Part shown: positions 43,347 to 52,825 of the stretch, one piece after another
Layout: each line of letters opens with the position of its first letter
Numbering within the stretch: position 1 is the stretch's first letter
Program-made: the position numbers and the translations under genes
The notes under the pieces: model-generated
The model's database searches: none
Told to the model about the DNA's origin: nothing
Seen by the model: the letters and a program-made list of their open reading frames with translations, nothing else
Assembly (NCBI GenBank): GCA_017936565.1
Contig: JAGBFG010000029.1
Coordinates: 20,190 to 84,189 of the forward strand
From: Clostridia bacterium
Lineage (GTDB): Bacteria > Bacillota > Clostridia > Oscillospirales > CAG-272
Length of the DNA: 64,000 nt
Direction: 5' to 3'

Positions 43347-44513
43347 ATGAAGGACATCTATTTTGACAACAGCGCGACCACAAGAATATGCCCCGAGGCA
43401 CTGGCGGTATATAACGAGGTTTCAACCACCCATTTCGGAAACCCCTCTTCCCGTCACCGCTTGGGAAACGAAGCGGCAGAGATTTTGAAGAGTGCTGAAA
43501 AAGAGGTTCTTGCCGCTCTTGGCGCAAGAGAGGGAAAAATTATTTTCACCTCGGGGGGAACGGAAAGCAACAATCTGGCGATTTTCGGCAGAGCCCTTGC
43601 CAAGGAGCGCTTTCGCCGCGGCGGCAAGCTCTTGACAACGGCAGGAGAGCACGCATCTGTCAGCACTCCGTTGGCGCTCTTACAAAGCCTTGGCTTTCAG
43701 AGAGCGGAAATTTCCACCCTTGGCGGCGTTTTTGATTTAAAAATGCTTGAAAGAGAGGCGGACAAAAGCACCGTTCTTCTTTCTATGATGGCGGTCAACA
43801 ATGAAACGGGGGCGGTTTACGACGCCCTTACCGCCTCGGAAATCCTGCGGGAAAAGAGCCCTGACGGCGTTTTGCATATAGACGCAACGCAAAGCTTTAT
43901 GAAAATCCCCTTCACGCCCAAGAGCCTGGGGGCAGATATGATAACCGTCAGCTCCCATAAAATCGAGGGACCAAAGGGCGTTGGCGCTCTTTGGGTTTCT
44001 TCTGCTCTGTTAAAAAACAAGGGCATTGTTCCTCTTGCCGTCGGCGGCGGTCAGCAGGACGGCTTACGCTCGGGAACGGAGAACGTTCCTGCTATTGCGG
44101 CGTTTGGCGAGGCTTGCCGCGTTTACAGGGAAAGAATGAAGGAAAGAGGGAAAACCGTTTCCTCTTTAAGAAATTACTTAATCGGAAAATGCCAAGAGGA
44201 GCTTGGCGCTTCCGTCTCTTTACTGCTTCCCCCCTCTGCCGTTTCCCACATTCTGAATATGGAAATTGTGGGGCTTAAAAGCGAGACGGTGTTAAACGAT
44301 TTGTCAGGAAGGGGTATTTACGTGTCAAGCGGCTCTGCCTGCTCAACGCACAAAAGGGATATTTCTCCTGCCCTTTTAGCCTATGGCAAAAGGGAGAGCG
44401 AGGCGGATTCCTCTATTCGCGTCAGCCTTTCTTATCACAACACCAAAGAGGAAATTGACTGCTTTGTGGCAGCTCTGTCGCAAATTATTGCCACAAGGTG
44501 CAAGAAAAAATAA
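43347..44513 (+). CDS. cysteine desulfurase, NifS/IscS-like
   Basis: The 388-residue PLP enzyme takes sulfur from cysteine as a persulfide for Fe-S clusters or tRNA thiolation. The PLP lysine is Lys205 in SSHKIEGPKG, the active-site cysteine is Cys332 in GSACSTHK, and the N-terminal IYFDNSATT and FGNPSSRHRLG segments are typical. The Cys lies in a short loop with ACSTHK rather than the long IscS loop, as in the group II-like or NifS-like Firmicutes enzymes. No IscU gene is adjacent, and the sulfur acceptor is unknown. Confidence 0.92.
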   Translation: MKDIYFDNSATTRICPEALAVYNEVSTTHFGNPSSRHRLGNEAAEILKSAEKEVLAALGAREGKIIFTSGGTESNNLAIFGRALAKERFRRGGKLLTTAGEHASVSTPLALLQSLGFQRAEISTLGGVFDLKMLEREADKSTVLLSMMAVNNETGAVYDALTASEILREKSPDGVLHIDATQSFMKIPFTPKSLGADMITVSSHKIEGPKGVGALWVSSALLKNKGIVPLAVGGGQQDGLRSGTENVPAIAAFGEACRVYRERMKERGKTVSSLRNYLIGKCQEELGASVSLLLPPSAVSHILNMEIVGLKSETVLNDLSGRGIYVSSGSACSTHKRDISPALLAYGKRESEADSSIRVSLSYHNTKEEIDCFVAALSQIIATRCKKK

Positions 44514-44529
44514 AAAAGGAATCAAGCAA

Positions 44530-45801
44530 ATGAAAAAACCACTTTTTACTGCGGCGGATATTTTCCTGCCCGATTTCTCTCAAATTGATGGCGAAAAATA
44601 CGCCTGCATTGCCTGCGACCAGTTCACTTCCGAGCCGAAGTATTGGCAGAAGGTAGAGGACCTTGTGGGCAGCGCTCCTTCCTTGTACCGCATCATTTTA
44701 CCCGAATGCTATCTGGAAAGCGAGAGAGAGGAAGCCTTGTCCGCCCGTATTGCCGACATTCGCAAGCATATGGTGGCATATAGAGAGGGGCTCTTTACCT
44801 GCCATAAGGACTGTATGATTTACGTCAAGAGAACCGATACCGCGGGAAATATCCGTCGGGGCCTTGTGGGCAAAATTGACCTGGAAGCCTATTGCTATGA
44901 AAAGGGGTCAAGAAGCCCTGTACGCGCAACGGAAGGAACGGTGCTTTCCCGCATTCCCCCTCGCCTGCGGGTGCGCCGCGGCGCGCCCTTGGAAGCGCCG
45001 CACGTGATGATTTTGATTGACGACAAGGATGACACCCTCTTTTCCGCTCTGGAAAGGGCAGAAAAAAAGACCGCCTACAAATTCCCCTTGATGCTGGGCG
45101 GCGGTCATATTGAGGGGTATTTCCTTTCAGAAGAGGACATAGCCAAGGCCGAAGACATTTTGCTTCAAATGGAAGAGGGCGCTCCCTTGCCCTACGCGGT
45201 GGGAGACGGCAATCATTCCCTGGCAACGGCAAAGGCGTATTATGAGGAGATAAAGCAGGCGCTTGGCGAAGAGAGGGCACTCTCTCACCCTGCGCGCTAC
45301 GCCTTGGCGGAGATTGTCAACATTCACGACAGCTCCTTGGAATTTGAGCCTATTTATCGGGTTTTGTTTAATGTAAACCCTGCTTTACTTTTGGAAGAAA
45401 TGAATGCGTTTGCTCAAGCCCAGACGGGAGAAAAGGAGCAAGAGGTAACGCTTCTTTTCGGAAAGCAGGACGGAATAGAGGAAGAGCGCTTCGTCTTCCC
45501 GCATTCCGCTCATTCCTTAACGGTTGGCACGCTGCAAGCCTTTTTGGACGGCTTTTTGCAAAGGTATCCTGAGGCAAAGCTCGACTATATTCACGGGGAA
45601 GACTCGGTAAGAGCGCTTTGCCGTGAGAACGGGGCTATTGGCTTTTTGTTTGACGGAATGAAGAAGGAAGAGCTGTTTTCTTCCGTGGATAAGGACGGCT
45701 CCTTGCCCCGCAAGACCTTCTCTATGGGTACCTCGCGCGACAAGCGGTACTATTTGGAGTGCCGCTCTATTGCCCCTCTTGGTGAGGGCGCGCAATGCTG
45801 A
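44530..45801 (+). CDS. DUF1015 family protein
   Basis: The 423-residue protein belongs to the DUF1015 (conserved cytoplasmic) family, with the hallmark segments CIACDQFTSEPKYWQ near the N-terminus, EGTVLSRIPPRLRVRRGAP and VGDGNHSLATAKAYYE. Its biochemical role is not known. ATG at 44530 is used because AAGGAA lies about eight bases upstream, and longer frames run through the cysteine desulfurase. It overlaps the start of the dihydrouridine synthase gene by seven bases, so the two are probably translationally coupled. Confidence 0.85.
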   Translation: MKKPLFTAADIFLPDFSQIDGEKYACIACDQFTSEPKYWQKVEDLVGSAPSLYRIILPECYLESEREEALSARIADIRKHMVAYREGLFTCHKDCMIYVKRTDTAGNIRRGLVGKIDLEAYCYEKGSRSPVRATEGTVLSRIPPRLRVRRGAPLEAPHVMILIDDKDDTLFSALERAEKKTAYKFPLMLGGGHIEGYFLSEEDIAKAEDILLQMEEGAPLPYAVGDGNHSLATAKAYYEEIKQALGEERALSHPARYALAEIVNIHDSSLEFEPIYRVLFNVNPALLLEEMNAFAQAQTGEKEQEVTLLFGKQDGIEEERFVFPHSAHSLTVGTLQAFLDGFLQRYPEAKLDYIHGEDSVRALCRENGAIGFLFDGMKKEELFSSVDKDGSLPRKTFSMGTSRDKRYYLECRSIAPLGEGAQC

Positions 45802-46784
45802 CCTTTGGCAACATCACGTTAAAGCACGGACTGTTTTTAGCGCCCTTGGCGGGCTATACCGACAGGGCGTTCCGTACCGTTTGCCGCGCGCTTGGCGCGG
45901 AATTTCAGACAACGGAAATGGTTTCCTCACGCGCTTTGTGCTATCACGATAAAAAAACGCCCCTTTTAGCAAGGATAGACCAAGAGGAGCTTCCTGCCTC
46001 GGTGCAGATTTTTGGCAGCGAGCCGTCCTTTATGGCAGAGGCGGCGGCGATGGTGGCAGAGGGAATGGCTGGGGGCGCGGTGCCTTCGGCTGTGGACATC
46101 AATATGGGCTGTCCTGTGAAAAAAATCGTTTCCGCGGGAGATGGAAGTGCGCTTTTGCGCAAGCCCGAGCTTGCCTTTGACATTGTTAAAGCGGTCAAAA
46201 GGGCTATTTCTCTGCCCGTGACGGTGAAAATCCGCGTGGGCTTTGGGAAAGAGGACAGGGGCGTGGGTATCCCCGCATTTGCCAAGGCGCTGGAAGAGGC
46301 AGGGGCAAGTCTTCTTGCCGTTCACGGACGCACGCGCGCGGATATGTATAGCGGAGAGGTGGACCTTGCCTCTATTGCCGCGGTGAAAAGCGCGGTTTCC
46401 ATTCCCGTTGTGGGAAACGGAGATATAAAGTGCGCCGCCGATGCTGTTACTATGTTAAGGGAAACAGGGTGCGACGGCGTGATGATTGGCAGGGGCGCTA
46501 TTGGAAATCCCTTTATATTCGCACAGATTGCCGCGGCACTTGAAGGAAGGGCATACACCCCGCCTACTTTGCGCGAGAAAATGGTCGTTGCCCTTTGGCA
46601 GCTGCGCTTGGCGGCGTCGGAAAAGGGAGAGTATACTGCCGTTGTGGAGTCGAGAAAGCAGTTTGCCGCATATACAAGCGGCGTCAGGGGTGCTTCGGCA
46701 TTGCGTGGAAGGATGAACGCGATTACCACCATAGCCGAAGCGGAAGCCCTTTGCCGAGAGCTGTTACAGAATAGCGAAGCATAA
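45795..46784 (+). CDS. dusB: tRNA-dihydrouridine synthase
   Basis: The 329-residue flavin enzyme reduces uridines in tRNA D-loops. The active-site cysteine is Cys106 in DINMGCPVKK, with FLAPLAGYTDRAFR at the N-terminus (FMN site), AVHGRTRADMYSG and GNGDIKCAADAV. The pattern matches the DusB group, which is the only Dus in many Firmicutes. It is the last gene of the plus-strand operon that begins at murD, and a terminator follows directly. Confidence 0.9.
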   Translation: MLTFGNITLKHGLFLAPLAGYTDRAFRTVCRALGAEFQTTEMVSSRALCYHDKKTPLLARIDQEELPASVQIFGSEPSFMAEAAAMVAEGMAGGAVPSAVDINMGCPVKKIVSAGDGSALLRKPELAFDIVKAVKRAISLPVTVKIRVGFGKEDRGVGIPAFAKALEEAGASLLAVHGRTRADMYSGEVDLASIAAVKSAVSIPVVGNGDIKCAADAVTMLRETGCDGVMIGRGAIGNPFIFAQIAAALEGRAYTPPTLREKMVVALWQLRLAASEKGEYTAVVESRKQFAAYTSGVRGASALRGRMNAITTIAEAEALCRELLQNSEA

Positions 46785-46787
46785 AAG

Positions 46788-46833
46788 AAAAAAGAGCACA
46801 ATCGGTTTTATCTGCCGTGAACTGCTCTTTTTT
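46788..46833. terminator. bidirectional terminator after the dihydrouridine synthase gene
   Basis: AAAAAAGAGCA and TGCTCTTTTTT form an 11-base stem around a loop of about 24 bases, with T-runs on both strands. It serves both the plus-strand operon and the converging minus-strand gene. Confidence 0.8.
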
Positions 46834-46904
46834 ATTTTTTTGCCCGCCTTCCGCAAGAGTAGGCTCGGGCTTGTTGCTCGCTTTACTGAAAAAGGCTACC
46901 TGTT

Positions 46905-48044
46905 TTACGGAAGCGGCGGAAGAAACGCATAGAACACCTCACCAAGAAGGGTGGTGTCCTTCCCCTGCGCGCCGAAGGAAACGAAGAAGGAGGAGCCGCT
47001 TACGGCAAAGGACATCGCCGGTACGGAGGAGCGGAAAAAGGCGACGAGGGAAAGAGAGCCGTCCTCCTCCAGACGGTAAAGATTGTTCAGGAAGCGGCTT
47101 TCGCCTTGGGGAATACAAGAGCCAAGCGCGTAAATTTCCCCGTCTGCCTCTGCAAGGTCCACGATATAGCGGGTATCGGCGGGGGTGATGTCCGTAAAGG
47201 CTTGCATATCGTCTGTGCGGTAGAGTCTTCCTGTGGAAAACAGAAGAAAGTCTTCCTTTTCCACGTCGGCAATGATGGGAAAATAATGAAGAGAAACGCT
47301 GTCAAGCGAGGGATACTTGCCAAAATAATGCATTTTCCCGTCCTCCTCGTAGCGGTAAATGGAGCGAAGGAGTGTTTGCTCCGTCGGGCAAAGGGAGAGA
47401 ATAGCATAAAGGTCCCCCGCAAGTGTAAAGAGGTCATAAATTCTTGCGGTATAAAAATCCTCGGAAAGAAGGTCCTTTCCTTCTTCCGTTACAAAATCAA
47501 CGGAAACAAAGGTCTTTGCGTCCTCGGAAACTACCAAGGGAGAATGCGGGCTTTCCGTGCCAAGAGCTGCAAAGGTTTTTCCTTCCAAAAAAGCCAAATC
47601 GAAATTATGAATACCGTTTGGCAGGACACGGTGCGCCTGCAAGGCGCCTTTCTCTATGGTGTAATAATTTCCCAAGGACCAGTCCTCGCACGCGTCAACG
47701 CCGGGAATTGTCAGCTTGCCGTCAAGCACCAAAAACCGCTCGGCGTGCTCATCCTTAAAGCCGTTAAGTGTCTCCCAGCGGTACGTTTTGAGGGAAAGAC
47801 GGCGAAGCGCGTTGGGGGCTTGGTTTTTGTTATAGTCGCCCGCACCAAGATACAAATACCCGTCATAGCAGCGCATATCCCAAGGATAGCGCGCTTCAAA
47901 CTCGGTATAGGGAATGCCAAGAGAAATAAGGCGCAGCTCAGTTGGTCCCTCGGTGAGAACGGGCGCTTTTTCGGGAATGAAAAAGGGTATCAGTGAAAGA
48001 AGGAGAACGATAAGAACAATACGGTCTGCTTTTTTGGTTTTCAA
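46905..48044 (-). CDS. membrane-anchored protein of unknown function, probable beta-propeller
   Basis: The 379-residue protein starts with TTG at 48044, preceded by an AAGGAGA ribosome site eight bases away. It has one N-terminal hydrophobic helix (about 8-25). The rest, outside the membrane, is a string of short repeats of strand, acidic residue and aromatic, such as DGYLYLGAGDYN, DGKLTIPG, AGDLYAILSL and DGEIYALGS. This suggests a beta-propeller of Kelch-like or similar type. I do not recognise a named family. It has its own promoter and lies between two converging or diverging plus-strand units. Confidence 0.7.
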   Translation of the reverse strand: MKTKKADRIVLIVLLLSLIPFFIPEKAPVLTEGPTELRLISLGIPYTEFEARYPWDMRCYDGYLYLGAGDYNKNQAPNALRRLSLKTYRWETLNGFKDEHAERFLVLDGKLTIPGVDACEDWSLGNYYTIEKGALQAHRVLPNGIHNFDLAFLEGKTFAALGTESPHSPLVVSEDAKTFVSVDFVTEEGKDLLSEDFYTARIYDLFTLAGDLYAILSLCPTEQTLLRSIYRYEEDGKMHYFGKYPSLDSVSLHYFPIIADVEKEDFLLFSTGRLYRTDDMQAFTDITPADTRYIVDLAEADGEIYALGSCIPQGESRFLNNLYRLEEDGSLSLVAFFRSSVPAMSFAVSGSSFFVSFGAQGKDTTLLGEVFYAFLPPLP

Positions 48045-48097
48045 GGTCAGCGTCTCCTTCCGCTTTTTTTTGGACGGGCAGGGAGCCCGTCTGCTAT

Positions 48098-48126
48098 ATG
48101 ATACAATATTTCTTCTGTTTTGTCAA
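48098..48126 (-). promoter_or_regulatory. promoter of the unknown membrane-anchored gene
   Basis: On the minus strand, a perfect TTGACA (48121-48126) and TATCAT (48098-48103) are separated by 17 bases. The TTG start codon is at 48044. Confidence 0.75.
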
Positions 48127-48169
48127 GAAAGGGAAAGAGCAGTTCCTCTTGAAAAACAGAAGAAAAAGG

Positions 48170-48198
48170 TTGACATCTTATATAAAATATGGTAAAAT
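48170..48198 (+). promoter_or_regulatory. promoter of trkA-trkH
   Basis: A perfect TTGACA (48170-48175) and TAAAAT (48193-48198) are separated by 17 bases, and the TTG start codon is 34 bases downstream. No c-di-AMP or other riboswitch is seen in the short leader. Confidence 0.8.
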
Positions 48199-48231
48199 AC
48201 AAAATATACCTTTTATAAGGGGGAAAAAATT

Positions 48232-49593
48232 TTGAAAATTTTAATCGCGGGTATCGGCAAGGTTGGCGAGACGCTGGCGGCGGATTTGTCTGCTGACGGA
48301 AACAGCGTTACGCTCATTGATACCGAAAGCGAAATTTTAGAAGCGGGCATTGAGGCTTACGACGTAATGTCGGTTGAGGGAAACTGTGCTTCAATGGAAA
48401 CACTTTTGGAAGCCGGCGTTGAAACGGCAGACCTTTTAATAGCGGCAACAGGGAAGGACGAGGTTAACCTTCTTTCCTGTATGACGGCGCATCAGCTCAA
48501 TTCCCGTATACACACCATTGTGCGTCTTCGCAATCCCGAATATTTAGAGCAGGCATACAGAATGCAGGAGTCCTTCGGCGTTTCTATGGTTTTTAACCCC
48601 GAAAAGCAGACGGCAAAGGAAATTGAGCGTCTTTTGAAATTCCCCGGCTTTTTGCAAAGAGATTCCTTTTTCAAGGGTCGCGTGGAGATCGTGGAATGCT
48701 TGATAGATAAAAACAGCAAGCTCAACGGCATTTCCTTGCAGGGAATGAATGAAATTGTCAAATGCCGTGTTTTGGTTTGCGTTGTGTTGCGCGAGGGCGA
48801 GGCGATTATGCCTGACGGGCAATTTGTGCTGCGCGAGGGCGATAAAATCTTTGTAACCGCGCCAACGGAGCAGCTTTCTCTTCTGTTGAAAAATCTTGGT
48901 GTCGTTACCCGTAAAAACCGCCGCGTGATGCTGGCGGGGGGCGGAACTGTTGCGTATTATCTTGCCCAGGAGCTTCTCAAAAGCCACATTGACGTGCAAA
49001 TTGTGGAGCAGGATGAGGAGCGCTGTAATTGGCTTTCCGAGTTTTTGCCTCAGGCATCTATTCTGCAAGGCAATGCCGCTAAGCAGACGCTTTTGGAAAG
49101 CGAAGGGCTTTCTGCTTGCGACGCCTTTGTCACGCTGACGGGCACGGATGAGCGCAATATGATTTTGTCTCTTTATGCCCAAAACCGCGGTGTGCCCCAG
49201 GTCATTACCAAGGTCAACCGCTTGGAAGACAGCAAAATTTTAGACACTTTGGCGCTTGGAAGCGTTGTTTGCCCGCGCTCTCTTTCGAGCGAGCATATTG
49301 TCCGTTACGTGCGCGGTATGCGCAATCAGACGGGCGCGGCTGTTGCCATTCATACGCTTGCAGAGGAGCAGGCAGAGGCAATGGAATTTATCGTGGAAGA
49401 GGGAACGCTGCATTGCGGAGAGCCCTTGCGCGATATTCGGTTAAAGAAAAACACGCTGCTTGTCAGCATCGCGCATGGCACGGGAATTGAAATCCCCAAC
49501 GGTGATTCCACTTTCGCGGTGGGGGATCGCGTGGTCGTTGTGGTGGGGCGCGATTCGGACGCTCTGCAATTAAACGATATTTTTAAGTATTGA
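48232..49593 (+). CDS. trkA: potassium uptake protein TrkA
   Basis: The 453-residue peripheral subunit gates the TrkH potassium channel by binding NAD(H) or ATP. It has two RCK units. The first nucleotide loop is GIGKVGETLA (about residues 6-15) and the second is GGGTVAYYLA (about 237-246), each followed by an acidic strand end (LIDTE and IVEQDEE) and by an RCK_C domain. The TTG start is preceded by AAGGGGGA. It is followed by trkH after 93 bases. Confidence 0.95.
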   Translation: MKILIAGIGKVGETLAADLSADGNSVTLIDTESEILEAGIEAYDVMSVEGNCASMETLLEAGVETADLLIAATGKDEVNLLSCMTAHQLNSRIHTIVRLRNPEYLEQAYRMQESFGVSMVFNPEKQTAKEIERLLKFPGFLQRDSFFKGRVEIVECLIDKNSKLNGISLQGMNEIVKCRVLVCVVLREGEAIMPDGQFVLREGDKIFVTAPTEQLSLLLKNLGVVTRKNRRVMLAGGGTVAYYLAQELLKSHIDVQIVEQDEERCNWLSEFLPQASILQGNAAKQTLLESEGLSACDAFVTLTGTDERNMILSLYAQNRGVPQVITKVNRLEDSKILDTLALGSVVCPRSLSSEHIVRYVRGMRNQTGAAVAIHTLAEEQAEAMEFIVEEGTLHCGEPLRDIRLKKNTLLVSIAHGTGIEIPNGDSTFAVGDRVVVVVGRDSDALQLNDIFKY

Positions 49594-49603
49594 TGTCAGT
49601 ATA

Positions 49604-49644
49604 GTGCCAAGGCACTTTCAACACAGCTTGGTTTTTGCTGTGTT
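49604..49644 (+). other. stem-loops between trkA and trkH
   Basis: Two inverted repeats, GTGCC/GGCAC (49604-49615) and AACACAGC/GCTGTGTT (49620-49644), lie between trkA and trkH. No T-run follows, so these are more likely mRNA-processing or stability hairpins, which could set different TrkA and TrkH amounts, than a terminator. Confidence 0.5.
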
Positions 49645-49686
49645 CTATCACTTTGTATTGCCCCTTTGGGCGAAATGGAGAAGGAT

Positions 49687-51150
49687 ATGAATTATAAAAT
49701 GATAGGCAAAATACTTGCCCTCATTTTAGCCGCTTGCGCCGTTTTTATGCTTCCTGCTTTGTTTATCAGCATGGCAGACGCGCAAACGCAAGCGGTACAG
49801 GGTTTTTTGTTTGCCTTTTTGGTGACAGGGGCTGTGGCTTTGGTGCTGTGGCTTTTCTCGCGGGGCGCCACAAAGGATTTCTTCGCGGGCGAGGGAATGG
49901 TTTGCGTTGGCCTTGGTTGGATTTTGATGAGTCTGTTTGGTTCTCTGCCCTTTTTGATCTCGGGAGAAATTCCGCGTTTTATCGACGCCTTGTTTGAGAT
50001 CGTTTCGGGTTTTACCACCACGGGAGCCTCTATTTTGACCGACGTTGAGGCGCTTTCGCGCGGAATGCTCTATTGGCGTAGCTTCAGCCATTGGATTGGC
50101 GGTATGGGCGTTCTGGTTTTCGTGCTGGCGGTTGCTCCCGTCAGCCCAAAAAACGAGGGCTTCACGATGCATCTTCTGCGTGCGGAAAGCCCCGGGCCCA
50201 GCGTTGGCAAGCTCGTTCCCCGTATGCGTAAGACGGTGCTCGTTTTGTATTTGACCTATATCGTCCTAACTATTGTGAACTTTTTGTTCCTTTTGGTTGA
50301 TTTATCCCCCTTTGAGGCGCTCATGACCGCATTTGGAACGGCGGGCACGGGCGGCTTTGGTATAAGAAACAGCAGTATGATGGCATACACACCCTATACA
50401 CAGGTTGTCACAACGGTGTTTATGCTCTTGTTCAGTATAAACTTCACCTGTTACTATTTGCTCTTACTTGGGCGGATCAAGGACGTGTTGAAGGACGAGG
50501 AGCTGAGGCTCTTTTTTGCGGTGGTGGTAGCCAGCATCGCGCTTGTTACCCTTGATCTTTGCACGTCAGCTCCTACCCTTTTCAGCTCCTTTGGAGAGAA
50601 CCTGCGTCATGCGAGCTTCCAGGTTAGCAGCTTTGTTTCCACAACGGGCTTCGTTTCTGCCAATTACGACCTTTGGCCTGCCTTCTCCAAGGCGATTTTG
50701 TTCTTCTTGATGTGTATGGGCGCTTGTGCGGGAAGCACGGGCGGCGGCTTTAAGGCGGTGCGTGTTTTGATCCTGATAAAGGTTCTGTTCCGCAACATCA
50801 ACCAGGCGTTGCATCCAAAGCGGGTAAAGGTTATCCGCATCAATGGCAAGGCGGCAAATGAAAAGCTTCTGTCGGGAACGACCGCTTATCTCGTTTTGTA
50901 TTTGGCGGTGTTTCTTGTCAGCTTCTTTCTCATTTCCTTGGATGGGGAGTCTATGATGAGCAATATTTCCTCGGTGATGGCTTGCTTGAACAACACGGGT
51001 CCCGGCTTTGAGGCGGTTGGCGCGGTTTCCAATTACGCGGGATTCAGCGTATTGTCCAAGGGGGTTCTGATTTTTGATATGCTTGCGGGAAGGCTTGAGC
51101 TTTTCCCCATCCTGATGCTCTTCCGCCCTGCTTCCTGGCGGCGGGACTGA
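49687..51150 (+). CDS. trkH: potassium uptake membrane protein TrkH
   Basis: The 487-residue membrane protein is the potassium-conducting subunit. The four selectivity-filter repeats of the Trk/Ktr family can be seen as SGFTTTGAS, FGTAGTGGF, VSTTGFVSA and LNNTGPGF, each at the end of a pore loop, and GACAGSTGGGFKAVR marks the intramembrane gate region. ATG at 49687 is used, after GGAGAAGG; a start at 49666 would add seven residues with no ribosome site. Confidence 0.94.
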   Translation: MNYKMIGKILALILAACAVFMLPALFISMADAQTQAVQGFLFAFLVTGAVALVLWLFSRGATKDFFAGEGMVCVGLGWILMSLFGSLPFLISGEIPRFIDALFEIVSGFTTTGASILTDVEALSRGMLYWRSFSHWIGGMGVLVFVLAVAPVSPKNEGFTMHLLRAESPGPSVGKLVPRMRKTVLVLYLTYIVLTIVNFLFLLVDLSPFEALMTAFGTAGTGGFGIRNSSMMAYTPYTQVVTTVFMLLFSINFTCYYLLLLGRIKDVLKDEELRLFFAVVVASIALVTLDLCTSAPTLFSSFGENLRHASFQVSSFVSTTGFVSANYDLWPAFSKAILFFLMCMGACAGSTGGGFKAVRVLILIKVLFRNINQALHPKRVKVIRINGKAANEKLLSGTTAYLVLYLAVFLVSFFLISLDGESMMSNISSVMACLNNTGPGFEAVGAVSNYAGFSVLSKGVLIFDMLAGRLELFPILMLFRPASWRRD

Positions 51151-51195
51151 TTTGATATTTCAGCGGTTATACCGCGATAATATGACAATAAAAAA

Positions 51196-51230
51196 GAAAG
51201 GTGCTTTTTTAAGCAACGGCAAAAAAAATG
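51196..51230 (+). promoter_or_regulatory. ribosome site of putP with a hairpin between it and the start codon
   Basis: GAAAGG (51196-51201) is the only Shine-Dalgarno-like sequence, but it lies 26 bases before the ATG at 51228. A TGCTT/AAGCA stem (51202-51215) lies between them and would bring the site to about 12 bases from the start when folded. This suggests structure-dependent translation of putP. Confidence 0.5.
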
Positions 51231-52802
51231 GAAAATCCGCAAATCTTTGTTGTGATTGTGCTTTATATGCTGGTGGTTATCGGTATCGGCTTCTACTTCT
51301 ATAAGCGCTCACAGAAAAACACAGAAAACTACTACTTGGGCGGGCGCTCTCTCAACCCTTGGGTAACGGCGATGAGCGCGGAGGCGTCCGATATGAGCGG
51401 CTGGCTCTTAATGGGCTTGCCCGGTGTTGCCTACTGGTGCGGTCTGGCGGACGCCTTCTGGACGGCGCTGGGTCTTGCGCTCGGTACATACATCAACTGG
51501 CTCATTGTCGCAAAACGCCTGCGCCACTATTCCGAGGTCAGCGGAAACGCTATCACCGTTCCCGACTTTTTGAGCAACCGCTTCAAGGAAAAGAACAAAA
51601 TTATTTTGGGCATTGCTTCCGTTTTCATCGTGGTTTTCTTCACGGTGTACGCGGCAAGCTGCTTTGCCACCTGCGGTAAATTCTTCGGCACTCTCTTTGG
51701 CTGGGATTATCACATGATGCTCTTTATCGGCGCCGCCTTCGTGGTGCTTTACACCCTCATTGGCGGGTTTTTGGCAGAAAGCGTTTCCGACTTTATGCAG
51801 GCTGTCGTTATGATTGTTGCCTTGGTCGCTATGATTGCTGTTGGCGTTATCAACGCCGGTGGCTTCGGGGCGGTTATTGAGAACGCCAAGGCCATTCCCG
51901 GTTATTTCTCGTTGACGGAGCTTGCCAATCCCTTGGTGGACGCAAACGGAAAACAGCTCTCCTCTTTCGGAAAGCCCCTTTTCGGCGAGGCATCGTCTTA
52001 TGGCGTTTTGAATATGCTTTCTATGCTTGCTTGGGGTCTTGGCTATTTCGGTATGCCGCAGGTGCTTTTGCGCTTTATGGCTATCCGCAAGTCCTCCGAG
52101 CTTCGCCGTTCCCGCATTATCGCTACCGTTTGGTGCGTTGTTTCCTTGACGGCGGCTGTGTTTATCGGTATCATCGGCAGAAGCCTTCTGCCTGTGAGCG
52201 AGGTTCTCGGCTCTAAATCGGGCGCTGAAAGCATTTTGATTGAAATGGCAACCACCTATTTGCCCTTGATTCTGGCAGGACTTATTATGGCAGGCATCTT
52301 GGCGGCAACCATCAGCTCCTCTGACTCTTACCTGCTCATCGCTTCCTCTGCCGTTTCGGTCAACATTTATAAGGGCATCTTTAAGGCAAACAAAGAGGTT
52401 GACGAAAAGAAGACGATGAATGTTTCCCGTATCGTTCTTTTGGTTATTGCGCTTGTGGGCATTTTGATTGCTTGGGACGAAGAGAGCATTATTTTCAACA
52501 TCGTTTCCTTCGCTTGGTCGGGCTTTGGCGCAACCTTCGGCCCCTTGATGCTCTTCTCGCTCTTCTGGAAGCGCACCACGCGCCAAGGTGCTATCGCGGG
52601 TATGATTACAGGCGGCGCTATGGTCTTTATCTGGAAGCTGGTTCTGAACAACCTGCTCTCCGATAAGATTGCTGTCTTTGGCATTTACGAGCTGCTTCCC
52701 GCTTTCATTCTTTCCTCTATTGTGATTGTGGTCGTTTCTCTTCTGACCCCTAAGCCCTCGGCAGAAATTGAAGAGGAATTTGAAAAAGTAAAGGCAATGT
52801 AA
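51228..52802 (+). CDS. putP: sodium/proline symporter
   Basis: The 524-residue protein of the sodium:solute symporter family has about 13 membrane helices and the PutP-typical segments YYLGGRSLNPWVTAMSAEAS (residues about 35-54), ASDMSGWLLMGLPG and GFLAESVSDFMQA. It imports proline with sodium, as a nutrient or osmoprotectant. It follows trkH by 77 bases, so potassium uptake and compatible-solute uptake lie together, which fits an osmotic response group; this is inferred. The start has an unusual ribosome site, annotated separately. Confidence 0.92.
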   Translation: MENPQIFVVIVLYMLVVIGIGFYFYKRSQKNTENYYLGGRSLNPWVTAMSAEASDMSGWLLMGLPGVAYWCGLADAFWTALGLALGTYINWLIVAKRLRHYSEVSGNAITVPDFLSNRFKEKNKIILGIASVFIVVFFTVYAASCFATCGKFFGTLFGWDYHMMLFIGAAFVVLYTLIGGFLAESVSDFMQAVVMIVALVAMIAVGVINAGGFGAVIENAKAIPGYFSLTELANPLVDANGKQLSSFGKPLFGEASSYGVLNMLSMLAWGLGYFGMPQVLLRFMAIRKSSELRRSRIIATVWCVVSLTAAVFIGIIGRSLLPVSEVLGSKSGAESILIEMATTYLPLILAGLIMAGILAATISSSDSYLLIASSAVSVNIYKGIFKANKEVDEKKTMNVSRIVLLVIALVGILIAWDEESIIFNIVSFAWSGFGATFGPLMLFSLFWKRTTRQGAIAGMITGGAMVFIWKLVLNNLLSDKIAVFGIYELLPAFILSSIVIVVVSLLTPKPSAEIEEEFEKVKAM

Positions 52803-52825
52803 AACGTAAAGAAAGATTTACAAAC

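Noticed and set aside
51408-52586. Minus-strand open frame (392 codons) inside putP
   Set aside because: putP is unmistakable on the plus strand. The antisense frame is rich in Asn, His and Gln, as expected for the complement of membrane-protein codons.
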